Of a stretch of 15,059 bases of DNA, positions 1-7,394 are shown in pieces. Source of the stretch: Enorma sp964624825. Its GTDB lineage: Bacteria; Actinomycetota; Coriobacteriia; Coriobacteriales; Coriobacteriaceae. A program made the position numbers and the translations under genes. Below the pieces are notes generated by a model, which was given only the letters and a program-made list of their open reading frames with translations, searched no databases and had not been told where the DNA came from. The stretch's first letter is position 1; each line of letters starts with the position of its first letter. The DNA is taken from contig CAZUYD010000038.1 in the NCBI GenBank assembly GCA_964624825.1, positions 1-15,059 of the forward strand, in the 5' to 3' direction.

Positions 1-96
1 TTGCATTAAGTCGGCAAGGTTGCACTTAGTGCTGCAGTGAGCATGGAAAGTTAGGTTCCCTTCTCGGGTATGTGCTGGAATCCATCGTAGTGCAGA

Positions 97-126
97 TTGT
101 CACTTATATAGGGGTGACTTATATAG
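97..126 (+). promoter_or_regulatory. Promoter with C-box-like direct repeat upstream of XRE gene
   Basis: A -35-like TTGTCA (97-102), 17-bp spacer and -10-like TATATA (120-125) precede the regulator gene by about 40 bp. A perfect 10-bp direct repeat, ACTTATATAG, lies at 102-111 and 117-126 (period 15), so one copy touches the -35 and the other covers the -10. A GTCAC (99-103) / GTGAC (114-118) inverted pair lies inside it. The layout resembles C-boxes, the operators of restriction-modification controller proteins, which are built from GACTTATAGTC-like half-sites. Autoregulation by the gene product is inferred. Confidence 0.5.
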
Positions 127-166
127 AACGAAGCAGAAAATTGGTGCCAGGGGATGGAAGGTGCCA

Positions 167-397
167 ATGACCAAGCTGAATGCACAGATGCGCGTCGACC
201 TACGGGTGAAGGAGCTTCGTGCGAACCTGGGCGTCAGCCAGGAGTCGTTCGCGCACTCGATCGAGATGTCGCGCACGTACTTCGCGGAGGTCGAGACGGG
301 CAAGAGGAACGTTTCAGTCGAGAACATCGATCGCATAGCCTGCGGGCTGGGCGTCACGCTCGGGGAGTTCTTCAACTCGGAGCTGTTCTCGTCTTAG
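167..397 (+). CDS. XRE/Cro-type helix-turn-helix regulator, controller-protein-like
   Basis: A 76-residue DNA-binding protein that is almost entirely one XRE/Cro helix-turn-helix domain (about residues 10-70). Helices 2-3 carry LGVSQESFAHSIEMSRTYF, followed by EVETGKRNVSVENIDRIA. The RTY..x(3)E.GKRN pattern is shared with small controller (C) proteins of restriction-modification systems and with orphan relatives. The start is taken as ATG 167 because GGAAGG at 156-161 sits 5 nt upstream; a GTG at 161 lies inside that ribosome binding site. No methyltransferase or endonuclease gene lies downstream in this window, so it is either an orphan regulator or its partners lie left of the window. It probably binds the repeat over its own promoter. 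The HTH family assignment is secure; the C-protein relationship is tentative. Confidence 0.85.
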   Translation: MTKLNAQMRVDLRVKELRANLGVSQESFAHSIEMSRTYFAEVETGKRNVSVENIDRIACGLGVTLGEFFNSELFSS

Positions 398-720
398 GAA
401 GCGTCGTCCTCACGGGCAGAATAATCCTCAACAGACCCTCTAGCTTGAGATTCATCGCCATCTATTGCGCCATGAGTGCCAAACACCCATCGGAATCGCC
501 GCGTGAGTACCGAATGAGTACCAAAACCGGCAAATCCCCGCCTCAGCCCAAACTTCCTAATCAAGACAACATCGCATAAAGACATGCTCGAAACGAGTGC
601 CCGAAATCGGCCAACATTCGTGTATAGAATGCTATAAAGCTAGAAAAATAGCACGTAGATACTATCGAGTGGCTTGCGTACACTGGAAGGAAAGCCTTCC
701 ACGACCTACATCCCATTGCA
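398..720. other. Non-coding spacer with short direct repeats
   Basis: No credible gene in about 320 bp. It contains three copies of an 11-bp motif RTGAGTRCCRA (472-482, 503-513, 514-524; the last two in tandem) and a short GCTAT/ATAGC dyad (633-652). A 63-codon minus-strand reading frame (394-585) covers it, but its repeated FGTH segments come from the DNA repeats and no family is recognisable. The stretch could be a decayed end of a mobile element; nothing proves it. Confidence 0.35.
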
Positions 721-722
721 TA

Positions 723-757
723 TAAAAAACGAGGGAGGCCGTCTCCGACCTCCCTCG
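723..757 (-). terminator. Intrinsic terminator of guaA
   Basis: CGAGGGAGG (730-738) pairs perfectly with CCTCCCTCG (749-757) around a 10-nt loop. Read on the minus strand the stem is followed at once by a run of six T. It starts 15 bp past the guaA stop codon. Confidence 0.9.
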
Positions 758-771
758 AAATGAGTTGATTG

Positions 772-2367
772 CTATTCCCACTCAATCGTCGCCGGAGGCT
801 TGGAGGTCACGTCGTACGCCACGCGGTTCACGCCGGGCACCTCCGCCACGATACGGCTCGAGATGCGCCCGAGCACCTCATACGGCAGCTTCGCCCAATC
901 CGCGGTCATCGCGTCGCTCGACTCCACGGCGCGCAGGATGACCGGTCGCGCATACGTGCGCTCGTCACCCATAACGCCCACGCTCTTGATGTCCGGTAGC
1001 ACCGCGAAATACTGCCAGCAGCTATGCTCGCTGTTGCGCTCGCCGGTTTGCTCGAACAGGCGCTGGTTATAGGCATCGAGCTCTTCACGCACAATCGCAT
1101 CGGCGCTCTTCAAGATCTCGAGCTTCTCGGGACTCACCGCGCCGATGATGCGAATCGCCAAGCCCGGTCCGGGGAATGGCTGGCGAAACACGATATGCTC
1201 GGGCAACCCGAGCGTAAGCCCCAGCTCGCGCACCTCGTCTTTGAAGAAATGGTCGAGCGGCTCAATCAGATCGAAGTGAACGCCCTCGGGGAAGGGAATC
1301 AAGTTATGGTGGCTCTTGATCGTTGAAGCCTTGCCGCCGGTCTTGCGCGCGCCGCTCTCGATGATGTCCGGGTAAATCGTGCCCTGCGCCAGGTACTTCA
1401 CCGGACGCCCGTCCTCGGCAAGTTGTTGTGCCACCGCGAAGAATTCCTCCCAGAACTGCGTGCCAATGATGCGACGCTTCTGCTCGGGATCGGTCACGCC
1501 ATCGAGCAGCGCCGCATAGCGCTCCTCGGCGTGAACGTGAATGAAGTCCACGTCGAACTGCGTGGTGAAAACCTCTTCCACCTGCTCCGGCTCATTCTTG
1601 CGCAAAAGCCCGTGGTTCACAAACACGCAGGTCAGCTGACGTCCGATGGCTCGCGAGCACAGCGCCGCCACGACGCTTGAGTCCACACCGCCCGAAAGCG
1701 CCAGGATCACGCGGTCGCCACCCACCTGCTCGCGAATCTGGTCGGTCAGGCTCTCCACAAGCCCTTCCATGGTCCAATCGGGCTCGAGCGCACAGATGCC
1801 GAACAGAAAATTGGAAAGAATCTGCTGGCCGTATTCAGAATGCCGAACCTCGGGATGAAACTGCGTCGCATAAAGCCGTCGCTCCGGACACTCCATCGAG
1901 GCGACCGGGCAGACGTCTGTGCGCGACGTAACGCGAAAGCCCTCGGGAACGCGGCTGACCGCATCACGATGGCTCATCCATACGGTCTGCTTCGCAGGAG
2001 TCGCGTCGAACAAAGCGGAGTCGACGTCGCGCTCAAGCGTCGCCGGGCCATACTCCCCCACCTCGGAATGAGCGACCTCTCCGCCGAGCGTCACCGCCAT
2101 AATCTGATGCCCATAGCAAAAGCCGAGCATCGGAACCCCCAGATCGAAGAGCCCGGCATCGATGGAAGGAGCATCCGCCGCATATACGCTTGCAGGGCCA
2201 CCGGAAAGGATAATCGCAGACGGCTCAAGCGCGCGCGCCTCATCGGCCGTGATATCGCAAGGAACAATCTCGGAATACACATGCAGGTCGCGGACGCGCC
2301 GGGCAATGAGCTGCCCATACTGCGCGCCGAAGTCCAGCACGAGCACCTTCTGTTTGGAATCCTTCAC
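772..2367 (-). CDS. guaA: GMP synthase (glutamine-hydrolysing)
   Basis: Cytosolic enzyme that converts XMP, ATP and glutamine to GMP, the last step of the guanine branch of purine synthesis. It has 531 residues, close to the usual 510-530. The N-terminal class I glutamine amidotransferase domain (about 1-195) shows the nucleophile elbow GFCYGHQ with Cys84, and FHPEV with His171 and Glu173 completing the triad. The ATP pyrophosphatase P-loop LSGGVDSS is at 224-231. The C-terminal dimerisation domain has FPGPGLAIRI and ends in PPATIEWE, the conserved GuaA tail. The start is GTG 2367 with GGAAGGAG 6 nt upstream. It stands alone, with its own terminator downstream and 498 bp upstream that hold no gene. 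No purine riboswitch was recognised in that spacer. Confidence 0.98.
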   Translation of the reverse strand: MKDSKQKVLVLDFGAQYGQLIARRVRDLHVYSEIVPCDITADEARALEPSAIILSGGPASVYAADAPSIDAGLFDLGVPMLGFCYGHQIMAVTLGGEVAHSEVGEYGPATLERDVDSALFDATPAKQTVWMSHRDAVSRVPEGFRVTSRTDVCPVASMECPERRLYATQFHPEVRHSEYGQQILSNFLFGICALEPDWTMEGLVESLTDQIREQVGGDRVILALSGGVDSSVVAALCSRAIGRQLTCVFVNHGLLRKNEPEQVEEVFTTQFDVDFIHVHAEERYAALLDGVTDPEQKRRIIGTQFWEEFFAVAQQLAEDGRPVKYLAQGTIYPDIIESGARKTGGKASTIKSHHNLIPFPEGVHFDLIEPLDHFFKDEVRELGLTLGLPEHIVFRQPFPGPGLAIRIIGAVSPEKLEILKSADAIVREELDAYNQRLFEQTGERNSEHSCWQYFAVLPDIKSVGVMGDERTYARPVILRAVESSDAMTADWAKLPYEVLGRISSRIVAEVPGVNRVAYDVTSKPPATIEWE

Positions 2368-2865
2368 GAATCGCTCCTTCCATCGTCCGAATCATCCGAA
2401 GCACAACGGGACTCCCGCCATCATACAACACCGAGGTTCCCGCGATGCGCCCATATATCACCGTGCGTATAACACACGTGAGACAACGTCGAGCACGGCG
2501 CAAACAAGACGTGCGGGAGCACATGGAAGCACAGCGCGATGCGCCGGATGAACCTGAACGCGAATCCAAACTCGAATATGCGGGCACGCACGAAAACACA
2601 TTGAGCGCAACTCCCAAACTCAAATGTCCAGGCGTGCATGAGGCGTGCATGAGACGCACGTGAAGCATGCGGAAAACACAGGAGCAAGAACACGAGGACA
2701 CCTGAGGCGCAAAGAGCACTTGCGGCGCACGCGCCGCCCGAAGGAGCAGTCAAAGCCCGGGAGCACCGACATGCACGACGCAGCTGACACGGCTTGCGAA
2801 ATGAGCACTCCGGTTTCCTCAGCGCTCGCGAACGCGCGGCCGCGAGCCCAAGCCCAAACCCGCAC
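2368..2865. other. Non-coding spacer between dehydrogenase gene and guaA
   Basis: About 500 bp with no supportable gene. It must hold the guaA promoter; TATGAT on the minus strand near 2425-2430 is a possible -10 without a good -35. Two strong dyads are visible: GCTCGCG (2824-2830) with CGCGAGC (2841-2847), 19 bp past the dehydrogenase stop, and GCGGCGC (2722-2728) with GCGCCGC (2731-2737). Neither is followed by a T-run on the minus strand, so terminator function is doubtful. Confidence 0.4.
2630..2651. repeat. Two tandem copies of an 11-bp unit
   Basis: AGGCGTGCATG occurs twice head to tail (2630-2640 and 2641-2651). Just to the left, imperfect copies of a longer unit containing CCAAACTC.AAT occur around 2568 and 2614. 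No function is evident. Confidence 0.55.
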
Positions 2866-3858
2866 CTACACCTCGTTTTGCCAGCTGCCCTGAGCCATCG
2901 CGATCACGCCCTGCACGCTCTGCTCAACCATGCTGCGCACATTCGTCTCGGTGTAAAACGCCATATGTTGGGTGAGCACCACATTTGGGAACTGCCGCAA
3001 ATACGCCATGTCGCGGTTCTTGATAATGTCGTTCACGCGGCTCTCGTGGTAGATACCCGCCTCATCGGCGAACACATCCATCGCGAGCGCGCCGATCTTC
3101 TCGAACTCGATACCGCTCGTCACGGCCGGCACGTCCATCAGCTCGCCGCGGCTCACGTTTATAAGCACCACGCCATCGCGCATCTTGCCGATGGCCACCG
3201 CATCGATCATGCCGCGGTTTTCGACCGTGAGCGGCACATGCAACGTCACGACGTCGGCGCGCCGATACAACTCGTCCAACGTAACATATTCAACACCCTC
3301 CGCGCGCACCGCCTCGCTCGGGTACGGGTCATAGCCGAGCACGGTGGATCCAAAGCCACGCAGGATGCGCGCGACACACTGGCCGATGCGCCCCGTTCCC
3401 ACAATACCGACGGTCAGCCGTCCGAGCTCGCGCCCCTCAAGACCTGCAAGCGAGTAGTCGTTCACCTGCTGGCGCCAGAGCGCAGGCTTATAGCGACGCA
3501 ACACGATAAGCATGAGCATGACGGCGAACTCCGCAACGCCCTCGGGCGGGTACCCGGTGTTGCACACGCGCAAGCCGCATGCGCGCGCATGCGCAATGTC
3601 GATATGGTCGACGCCTACCGTGCGCGTTGCAAGAAGCGTCACCCCGCGCGCAACGAGCCGGTCGAGCACATCGGCTGTCATGGCGCTTCTGCCCGAGATG
3701 ATGACGGCATCATATCCCTGAACCTCATCCGCGTTCTCGGGGGTCAACGCGTCGGGAGTCGCCTCAATCGTCACGACATCCTTGACGCCGGCGCGCGCCG
3801 AGACCTCTGCCAGCGGAACCTTCTCGTTATCCCGCAGCTCATACAGCCTAATCTTCAT
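2866..3858 (-). CDS. D-isomer-specific 2-hydroxyacid dehydrogenase (D-lactate/VanH/2-hydroxyisocaproate type)
   Basis: NAD-dependent enzyme interconverting a 2-oxoacid and a D-2-hydroxyacid. It has 330 residues, typical for the family. The Rossmann glycine motif GTGRIG is at 154-159, with Asp177 in GYDPYP as the expected NAD-selecting acid. The catalytic residues are visible: Arg237 in NVSRGE, Glu266 in FADEAG and His298 in TQHMAFYT. The segment FYTETNVRSMVEQS after the catalytic His is characteristic of the D-lactate dehydrogenase/VanH/HicDH branch rather than phosphoglycerate or glycerate dehydrogenases. The start is ATG 3858 with GGGAG upstream. The gene appears monocistronic. Substrate (pyruvate or a branched/aromatic 2-oxoacid) cannot be decided from sequence. 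No vancomycin-resistance ligase or dipeptidase is nearby, so a VanH role is unlikely; fermentative redox balance is more plausible. Confidence 0.9.
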   Translation of the reverse strand: MKIRLYELRDNEKVPLAEVSARAGVKDVVTIEATPDALTPENADEVQGYDAVIISGRSAMTADVLDRLVARGVTLLATRTVGVDHIDIAHARACGLRVCNTGYPPEGVAEFAVMLMLIVLRRYKPALWRQQVNDYSLAGLEGRELGRLTVGIVGTGRIGQCVARILRGFGSTVLGYDPYPSEAVRAEGVEYVTLDELYRRADVVTLHVPLTVENRGMIDAVAIGKMRDGVVLINVSRGELMDVPAVTSGIEFEKIGALAMDVFADEAGIYHESRVNDIIKNRDMAYLRQFPNVVLTQHMAFYTETNVRSMVEQSVQGVIAMAQGSWQNEV

Positions 3859-3888
3859 CTCGCTCTCCCATTCAACGGCTTAAAATTC

Positions 3889-3913
3889 ATTGTATAGCTT
3901 TCGCCCATGGGCG
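3889..3913 (-). promoter_or_regulatory. Probable promoter and palindromic operator of the dehydrogenase gene
   Basis: On the minus strand TATACAAT (3896-3889) makes a good -10 about 30 bp before the start codon. Five bases upstream of it lies a perfect 12-bp palindrome, CGCCCATGGGCG (3902-3913), inside the expected -35/spacer region. No good -35 hexamer is present, which suggests factor-dependent or repressed transcription. This is inference from position only. Confidence 0.4.
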
Positions 3914-3997
3914 CCTCGCGCTGCACAGCCTGTTACAAAGCCGCATAAAGCCGCACATCGAGATGCGACGGTGAAGCATGAAGGCCAAATCGAGAGA

Positions 3998-4075
3998 AAT
4001 CCCGGCTCAGCTCCTTCGGAAGAGATCCCGGCTCAGCTCCTTCGAGAGAACTTTCGCCTCAACTCCTCCCACATG
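3998..4075. repeat. 26-bp-period tandem repeat
   Basis: The 20-bp core ATCCCGGCTCAGCTCCTTCG occurs exactly at 3998-4017 and 4024-4043, with a third degenerate copy in phase at 4050-4069 (about 13 of 20 matches). It lies in the 465-bp divergent spacer between the dehydrogenase gene and mscS, which otherwise contains no gene. Confidence 0.8.
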
Positions 4076-4203
4076 CCTGAATGCAGGGGACGAGCATCTG
4101 GAACCTCATTCGAAGCCTCGTCCGGCGCATATGCATCCCCTGTGGTCAGTCAGGCGTTTGGGTATCATGGATGAAGCGGCCGGTGACCGGCGGCACCACA
4201 TGT

Positions 4204-4232
4204 CCGGCGCGCGCTCCACGCAAGCGCGCCGG
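4204..4232 (+). other. GC-rich hairpin in the mscS leader
   Basis: CCGGCGCGC (4204-4212) pairs perfectly with GCGCGCCGG (4224-4232) over an 11-nt loop, about 90 bp before mscS. No T-run follows. A possible promoter -10, TATCAT (4163-4168), lies upstream but lacks a convincing -35, so whether the hairpin is in the mRNA is uncertain. Confidence 0.4.
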
Positions 4233-4323
4233 GCGCGGTACCCGCACCCGGCGCAACGAAACGATTGCATCGAAGCATGTGCCCGCACTTCTTCGGCACA
4301 TCGACGAAACGATAGGAACCTCC

Positions 4324-5160
4324 ATGAACGACGCGCTCTCCGCATTTCAGGCAGTCATCGAAAGCACGCTCTTCCGCAACCTGTTCTGGGGCGTGGCGAT
4401 CACGGTTATAACGCTGGCCGTCTCAAAGGTTGCCGTCCGCGCCATATCGAACTTCCTCCGCCACGACAGCAACCCGCTGCCGACCTCGAGCATCATCGTC
4501 AACATCGTGCGCTCGCTCATCCTCATCGTCGGCGGAAGCATCATCCTCGACTCGTGCTTCGGTATCGATACCAGCTCGCTGATCACCGCCCTCGGCGTCG
4601 GCGGTATCGCCGTGTCGCTCGGCTTTCAAGACACGCTTTCCAACCTCATCGGCGGGTTGCAGGTCACGCTCATGGGTATCGTGAAGCCTGGCGACAACAT
4701 CGAGGTCAGCAGCAAGAGCGGCGTGGTGCAAGACGTATCCTGGCGCCACACGACCATCCGCGATTCGCAGGGTCAAACGATAATCATCCCCAACTCGATC
4801 ATCTCGACGACAGCGCTCGTGCACCGGTTGCCAGCGAACCGCGTTACGGTGCCGTTCGCCATTCCGCGCTATCGCGTCGCCGATGCGCCCGACACGCCGG
4901 GCGCCACCGCCTCAGCGCATGCAACCGCCGCGCCGAAGCAAGAGCTTGTCGATATCGACCAACTGAGCGATGCAATCGTTGCGAGCGCCCGCGCTGCGGC
5001 GGAGACCATATCCCCGCTAACCGATGGTCCTAACGTGCTCTTCTCCGAGATCAGCAAGTCCACCATCAAGGGCAAGGTCATCTTCACCGTGCAAGACGCC
5101 GCAAAGGCCTCCGCAGCCCATGATGCAGTCGTTCGCGCGATTGCCCGCGAGGTCTCATAG
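4324..5160 (+). CDS. mscS: Small-conductance mechanosensitive channel, MscS family
   Basis: Membrane channel that opens under tension to release solutes on hypo-osmotic shock. It has 278 residues, near the 286 of E. coli MscS. Predicted membrane helices are TM1 about 18-40, TM2 about 56-76 and the pore-lining TM3 about 84-113 with SLITALGVGGIAVSLGFQDT, rich in Ala/Gly as required for helix packing. The following beta domain has VKPGDNIEV and GQTIIIPNS, family hallmarks. The C-terminal alpha/beta part carries an Ala/Pro-rich insertion at about 185-206. The start is ATG 4324 with AGGAA 5 nt upstream; the reading frame is open further upstream but without family sequence. It is transcribed alone and ends 13 bp from the stop of the opposing gene, with no visible terminator between them. 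Confidence 0.93.
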   Translation: MNDALSAFQAVIESTLFRNLFWGVAITVITLAVSKVAVRAISNFLRHDSNPLPTSSIIVNIVRSLILIVGGSIILDSCFGIDTSSLITALGVGGIAVSLGFQDTLSNLIGGLQVTLMGIVKPGDNIEVSSKSGVVQDVSWRHTTIRDSQGQTIIIPNSIISTTALVHRLPANRVTVPFAIPRYRVADAPDTPGATASAHATAAPKQELVDIDQLSDAIVASARAAAETISPLTDGPNVLFSEISKSTIKGKVIFTVQDAAKASAAHDAVVRAIAREVS

Positions 5161-5173
5161 CGTCTCGTAGCTG

Positions 5174-5515
5174 CTATTCCCAGCTCTTCCACACGTCCGG
5201 CTCGTAGCCGACCGTCGCCCTCTGTCCGTTGCGCACGATCGGCTCGCGCAAAACCTGCTGGTTCTCGAGCAGCTTCTCGAACTTCTGGCACTCGGCAAGA
5301 TGGGTGATGAGCGCGACGGCATCCTGATCTTTCGCCTTGGGATCGAGCAGCGCCTCAAGGCCGCCCACCGCGCGCATCACGCTGGTGAGCTCGCCCTTGC
5401 TCATACCCTTTTCCTTGAGGTCGATGAACTGAAACGGAATCCGCCGCTCTTTGAAATAGCGCTGCGCCTTCTTGGTGTCAAAGCTCTTCTTCGTGCCGAA
5501 GATCTGAATATTCAT
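5174..5515 (-). CDS. ArsC/Spx-family thioredoxin-fold protein lacking the usual cysteine
   Basis: A 113-residue protein of the ArsC/Spx/YffB superfamily, commonly annotated as arsenate reductase family protein. The N-terminal strand MNIQIFGT is followed by KKSFDTKKAQRYFKERRIPFQFIDLKEK, the standard start of this fold, and a basic IVRNG segment follows LREP near residues 89-97. The position normally occupied by the redox Cys (C of TKKC or CxxC) is Ser11, encoded AGC; the only cysteine is Cys76. Reductase activity by the usual mechanism is therefore doubtful, and a structural or regulatory role is possible. It lies 60 nt behind leuB on the same strand, so it is probably the last gene of the leucine operon. 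The start is ATG 5515 with AGAGGA upstream. Confidence 0.82.
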   Translation of the reverse strand: MNIQIFGTKKSFDTKKAQRYFKERRIPFQFIDLKEKGMSKGELTSVMRAVGGLEALLDPKAKDQDAVALITHLAECQKFEKLLENQQVLREPIVRNGQRATVGYEPDVWKSWE

Positions 5516-5575
5516 GAGACTCCTCTGCGGGGGCGGCGAGTGACCGGTGCAGGACGCGAACCACAGCGCATAGGG

Positions 5576-6685
5576 CTACAGCTTCGCCACGACCGCATCG
5601 CCCATGGCCTCGGTGTCCAGAACATGGTCGGCCGGGGTCGTTGCATCTGCGATATCGCGCGTGCGCCAGCCCTCATCGAGCACGGTGGTCACCGCCGCGC
5701 GCACCGCATCGGCCGCAGCGCCCATGTCGAAGCTGTACCGCAGCATCATCTCGACCGAGAGTATCTGAGCCAACGGGTTCGCGATGCCCTGCCCTGCGAT
5801 ATCGGGCGCGCTGCCATGGCTCGGCTCGTACAGCGCGACGCCGTCGCCCATGCTCGCGCTTGCCAGCATGCCGAGCGACCCGGTAATCTGCGCCGCTTCG
5901 TCCGAGAGGATGTCGCCGAACATGTTCTCGGTCACCACCACGTCAAACGATGCGGGACGGTTGATGAGCTGCATCGCCGCATTATCGACCAGCACGTCCT
6001 CAAGCTCGACGTCTGCGTATTCCGCATCGTGGATGCGGTGGACGATCTCGCGCCACATGCGGCTCGTCTCGAGCACGTTGGCTTTATCGACGCTTGACAC
6101 CTTACCGCGGCGCTTGCGCGCCGTCTCGAACGCCTGGCGTGCGATGCGCTCGACCTCGTACTCGCGATACTCAAGCGTATCGTACGCCCGCTGCCCCGCT
6201 GCTCCCCGTGCTCCGGCGCCCGGTTCATCGTAGAAGCGCTCGCGCCGGCCGAAGTACAGCCCGCCGGTGAGCTCGCGGACGATCATCATGTCCACGCCAT
6301 CGATAACCTCGGGGCGAAGCGTCGAGGCACCCGCTAGCGCAGAGAAGATCTGCACGGGGCGCAGGTTGGTGTACAGGCCCAGCTCCTTGCGAATCTTGAG
6401 CAGCCCCTGCTCGGGACGAGGCGCCGCAGGGTCGGTGGTATCCCATTTGGGGCCACCGACCGATGCAAGCAGCACGGCGTCGGCCGCGCGCGCGGCGCTA
6501 AGTGTCTCATCGGGCAGCGGGTTTCCCGTCGCATCGATCGCAGCCCCGCCGATGAGTGCATCCTCGCAGGTAAACGCAACGCTATAGCGTGCGCCCACCG
6601 CCGCGAGCACCTTCTTGCCCTCCGCGATGATTTCAGGACCGATGCCGTCTCCCGGCAAGGTGCAAATCGTATATGTCTTCTCCAC
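5576..6685 (-). CDS. leuB: 3-isopropylmalate dehydrogenase
   Basis: Oxidises and decarboxylates 3-isopropylmalate to 2-oxoisocaproate with NAD+, the third leucine step. The start chosen is GTG 6685, preceded by CGGGAG at 7 nt spacing, giving 369 residues beginning MEKTYTICTLPGDGIGPEI, which matches family N-termini; a TTG 27 nt upstream has no comparable site. Visible motifs are GGPKWD (78-82), ELTGGLYFG with Tyr144, DKANVLETSRMW with Lys201, and GDILSDEAAQ with the metal-binding aspartates 258 and 262. The NAD-binding segment EPSHGSAPDIAGQGIANP follows near 287-304. All expected catalytic residues are present. It lies 137 nt behind leuD, a spacer that holds a large hairpin, and 60 nt before the ArsC-like gene. 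Confidence 0.97.
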   Translation of the reverse strand: MEKTYTICTLPGDGIGPEIIAEGKKVLAAVGARYSVAFTCEDALIGGAAIDATGNPLPDETLSAARAADAVLLASVGGPKWDTTDPAAPRPEQGLLKIRKELGLYTNLRPVQIFSALAGASTLRPEVIDGVDMMIVRELTGGLYFGRRERFYDEPGAGARGAAGQRAYDTLEYREYEVERIARQAFETARKRRGKVSSVDKANVLETSRMWREIVHRIHDAEYADVELEDVLVDNAAMQLINRPASFDVVVTENMFGDILSDEAAQITGSLGMLASASMGDGVALYEPSHGSAPDIAGQGIANPLAQILSVEMMLRYSFDMGAAADAVRAAVTTVLDEGWRTRDIADATTPADHVLDTEAMGDAVVAKL

Positions 6686-6765
6686 GTTGAAACTCCCGCT
6701 TCTCCATGACAATCCGTTTGACGCTGTGGCCGAAACATGCCGAAGCGCAACCGAACAATTCAGGT

Positions 6766-6822
6766 GTCTTTCGCAACGACTAGCAGGGGCTAGCCAGCGC
6801 TACTAGCCGTATCACGAAAGAC
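6766..6822 (-). other. Hairpin in the leuD-leuB spacer
   Basis: GTCTTTCG (6766-6773) pairs with CGAAAGAC (6815-6822) as a perfect 8-bp outer stem; three CTAG-containing segments inside allow further pairing. The element abuts the leuD stop codon. No T-run follows on the minus strand, so it is more likely an mRNA stability or processing element than a terminator (inference). Confidence 0.55.
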
Positions 6823-7329
6823 TCAGGCGCGCCCCGCCTGCCGCATCTGCTGCTTCGTGCGCTCAACCAAACCGCCCGCCTCGATGATCTCAGCGATGAA
6901 CGGCGGGAACGGCTCGGCGGTGAACGTCGCGCCGGTGTCGCGGTTCGTGATGGTGCCCGTTTCGGTATCCACCGTCACATGGGCGCCATCGGCAATAGCG
7001 TCGACCGCCTCCGGGCACTCGAGAATCGCCAAGCCCACGTTGATCGCATTGCGATAGAAAATGCGCGCGAAGCTCTTCGCGATGACGCATGAGACGCCCG
7101 CCGCCTTGAGCGCCACCGGTGCATGCTCGCGCGATGACCCGCACCCGAAGTTCTCGTCGGCTACAACGATATCGCCCGGTTGCACGCGCTCATGGAAGGT
7201 CGGGTCGAGGTCCTCCATGGCATGCGCCGCCAGATGCGCATGGTCCGAGCTGTTCAGATAGCGCGCCGGAATGATAACGTCCGTATCGACGTCGCGCCCA
7301 TATTTGAAAACGGTTCCCTCAAAATGCAT
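6823..7329 (-). CDS. leuD: 3-isopropylmalate dehydratase small subunit
   Basis: Small subunit of isopropylmalate isomerase, which with LeuC converts 2-isopropylmalate to 3-isopropylmalate. At 168 residues it is the short, LeuC2/LeuD2-type small subunit (E. coli LeuD is about 200). Motifs: DVDTDVIIPARYL (13-25), the conserved loop NFGCGSSREHAP (60-71), and FARIFYRNAINVGL. The start is ATG 7329 with GAGGAG 7 nt upstream. It follows leuC after 65 nt that contain a perfect 8-bp hairpin. Confidence 0.96.
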   Translation of the reverse strand: MHFEGTVFKYGRDVDTDVIIPARYLNSSDHAHLAAHAMEDLDPTFHERVQPGDIVVADENFGCGSSREHAPVALKAAGVSCVIAKSFARIFYRNAINVGLAILECPEAVDAIADGAHVTVDTETGTITNRDTGATFTAEPFPPFIAEIIEAGGLVERTKQQMRQAGRA

Positions 7330-7347
7330 GGCAGTATCTCCTCACGG

Positions 7348-7394
7348 TATGGCATAAAACGCAATCGCTGTTATCTACGCTGGTCAATGCCATA
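7348..7394 (-). other. Hairpin in the leuC-leuD spacer
   Basis: TATGGCAT (7348-7355) and ATGCCATA (7387-7394) form a perfect 8-bp stem that abuts the leuC stop codon and ends just before the leuD ribosome binding site. No T-run follows. Confidence 0.5.

Noticed and set aside
394..585. 63-codon minus-strand frame overlapping the end of the XRE gene
   Set aside because: No recognisable domain; its repeated FGTH segments are created by the DNA repeats, and its stop overlaps the XRE stop. An eroded integrase tail was considered but no catalytic motif is present.
2368..2500. Purine riboswitch upstream of guaA
   Set aside because: No purine-riboswitch core or three-way junction pattern could be recognised by eye.
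2866..3858. VanH role in vancomycin resistance for the D-2-hydroxyacid dehydrogenase
   Set aside because: No D-Ala-D-Lac ligase or VanX-like dipeptidase is adjacent; family relationship alone does not support resistance.
3978..5033. Long plus-strand frame overlapping mscS
   Set aside because: Arg/His-rich translation typical of an out-of-frame reading of a high-GC gene; mscS in the adjacent frame has full family motifs.
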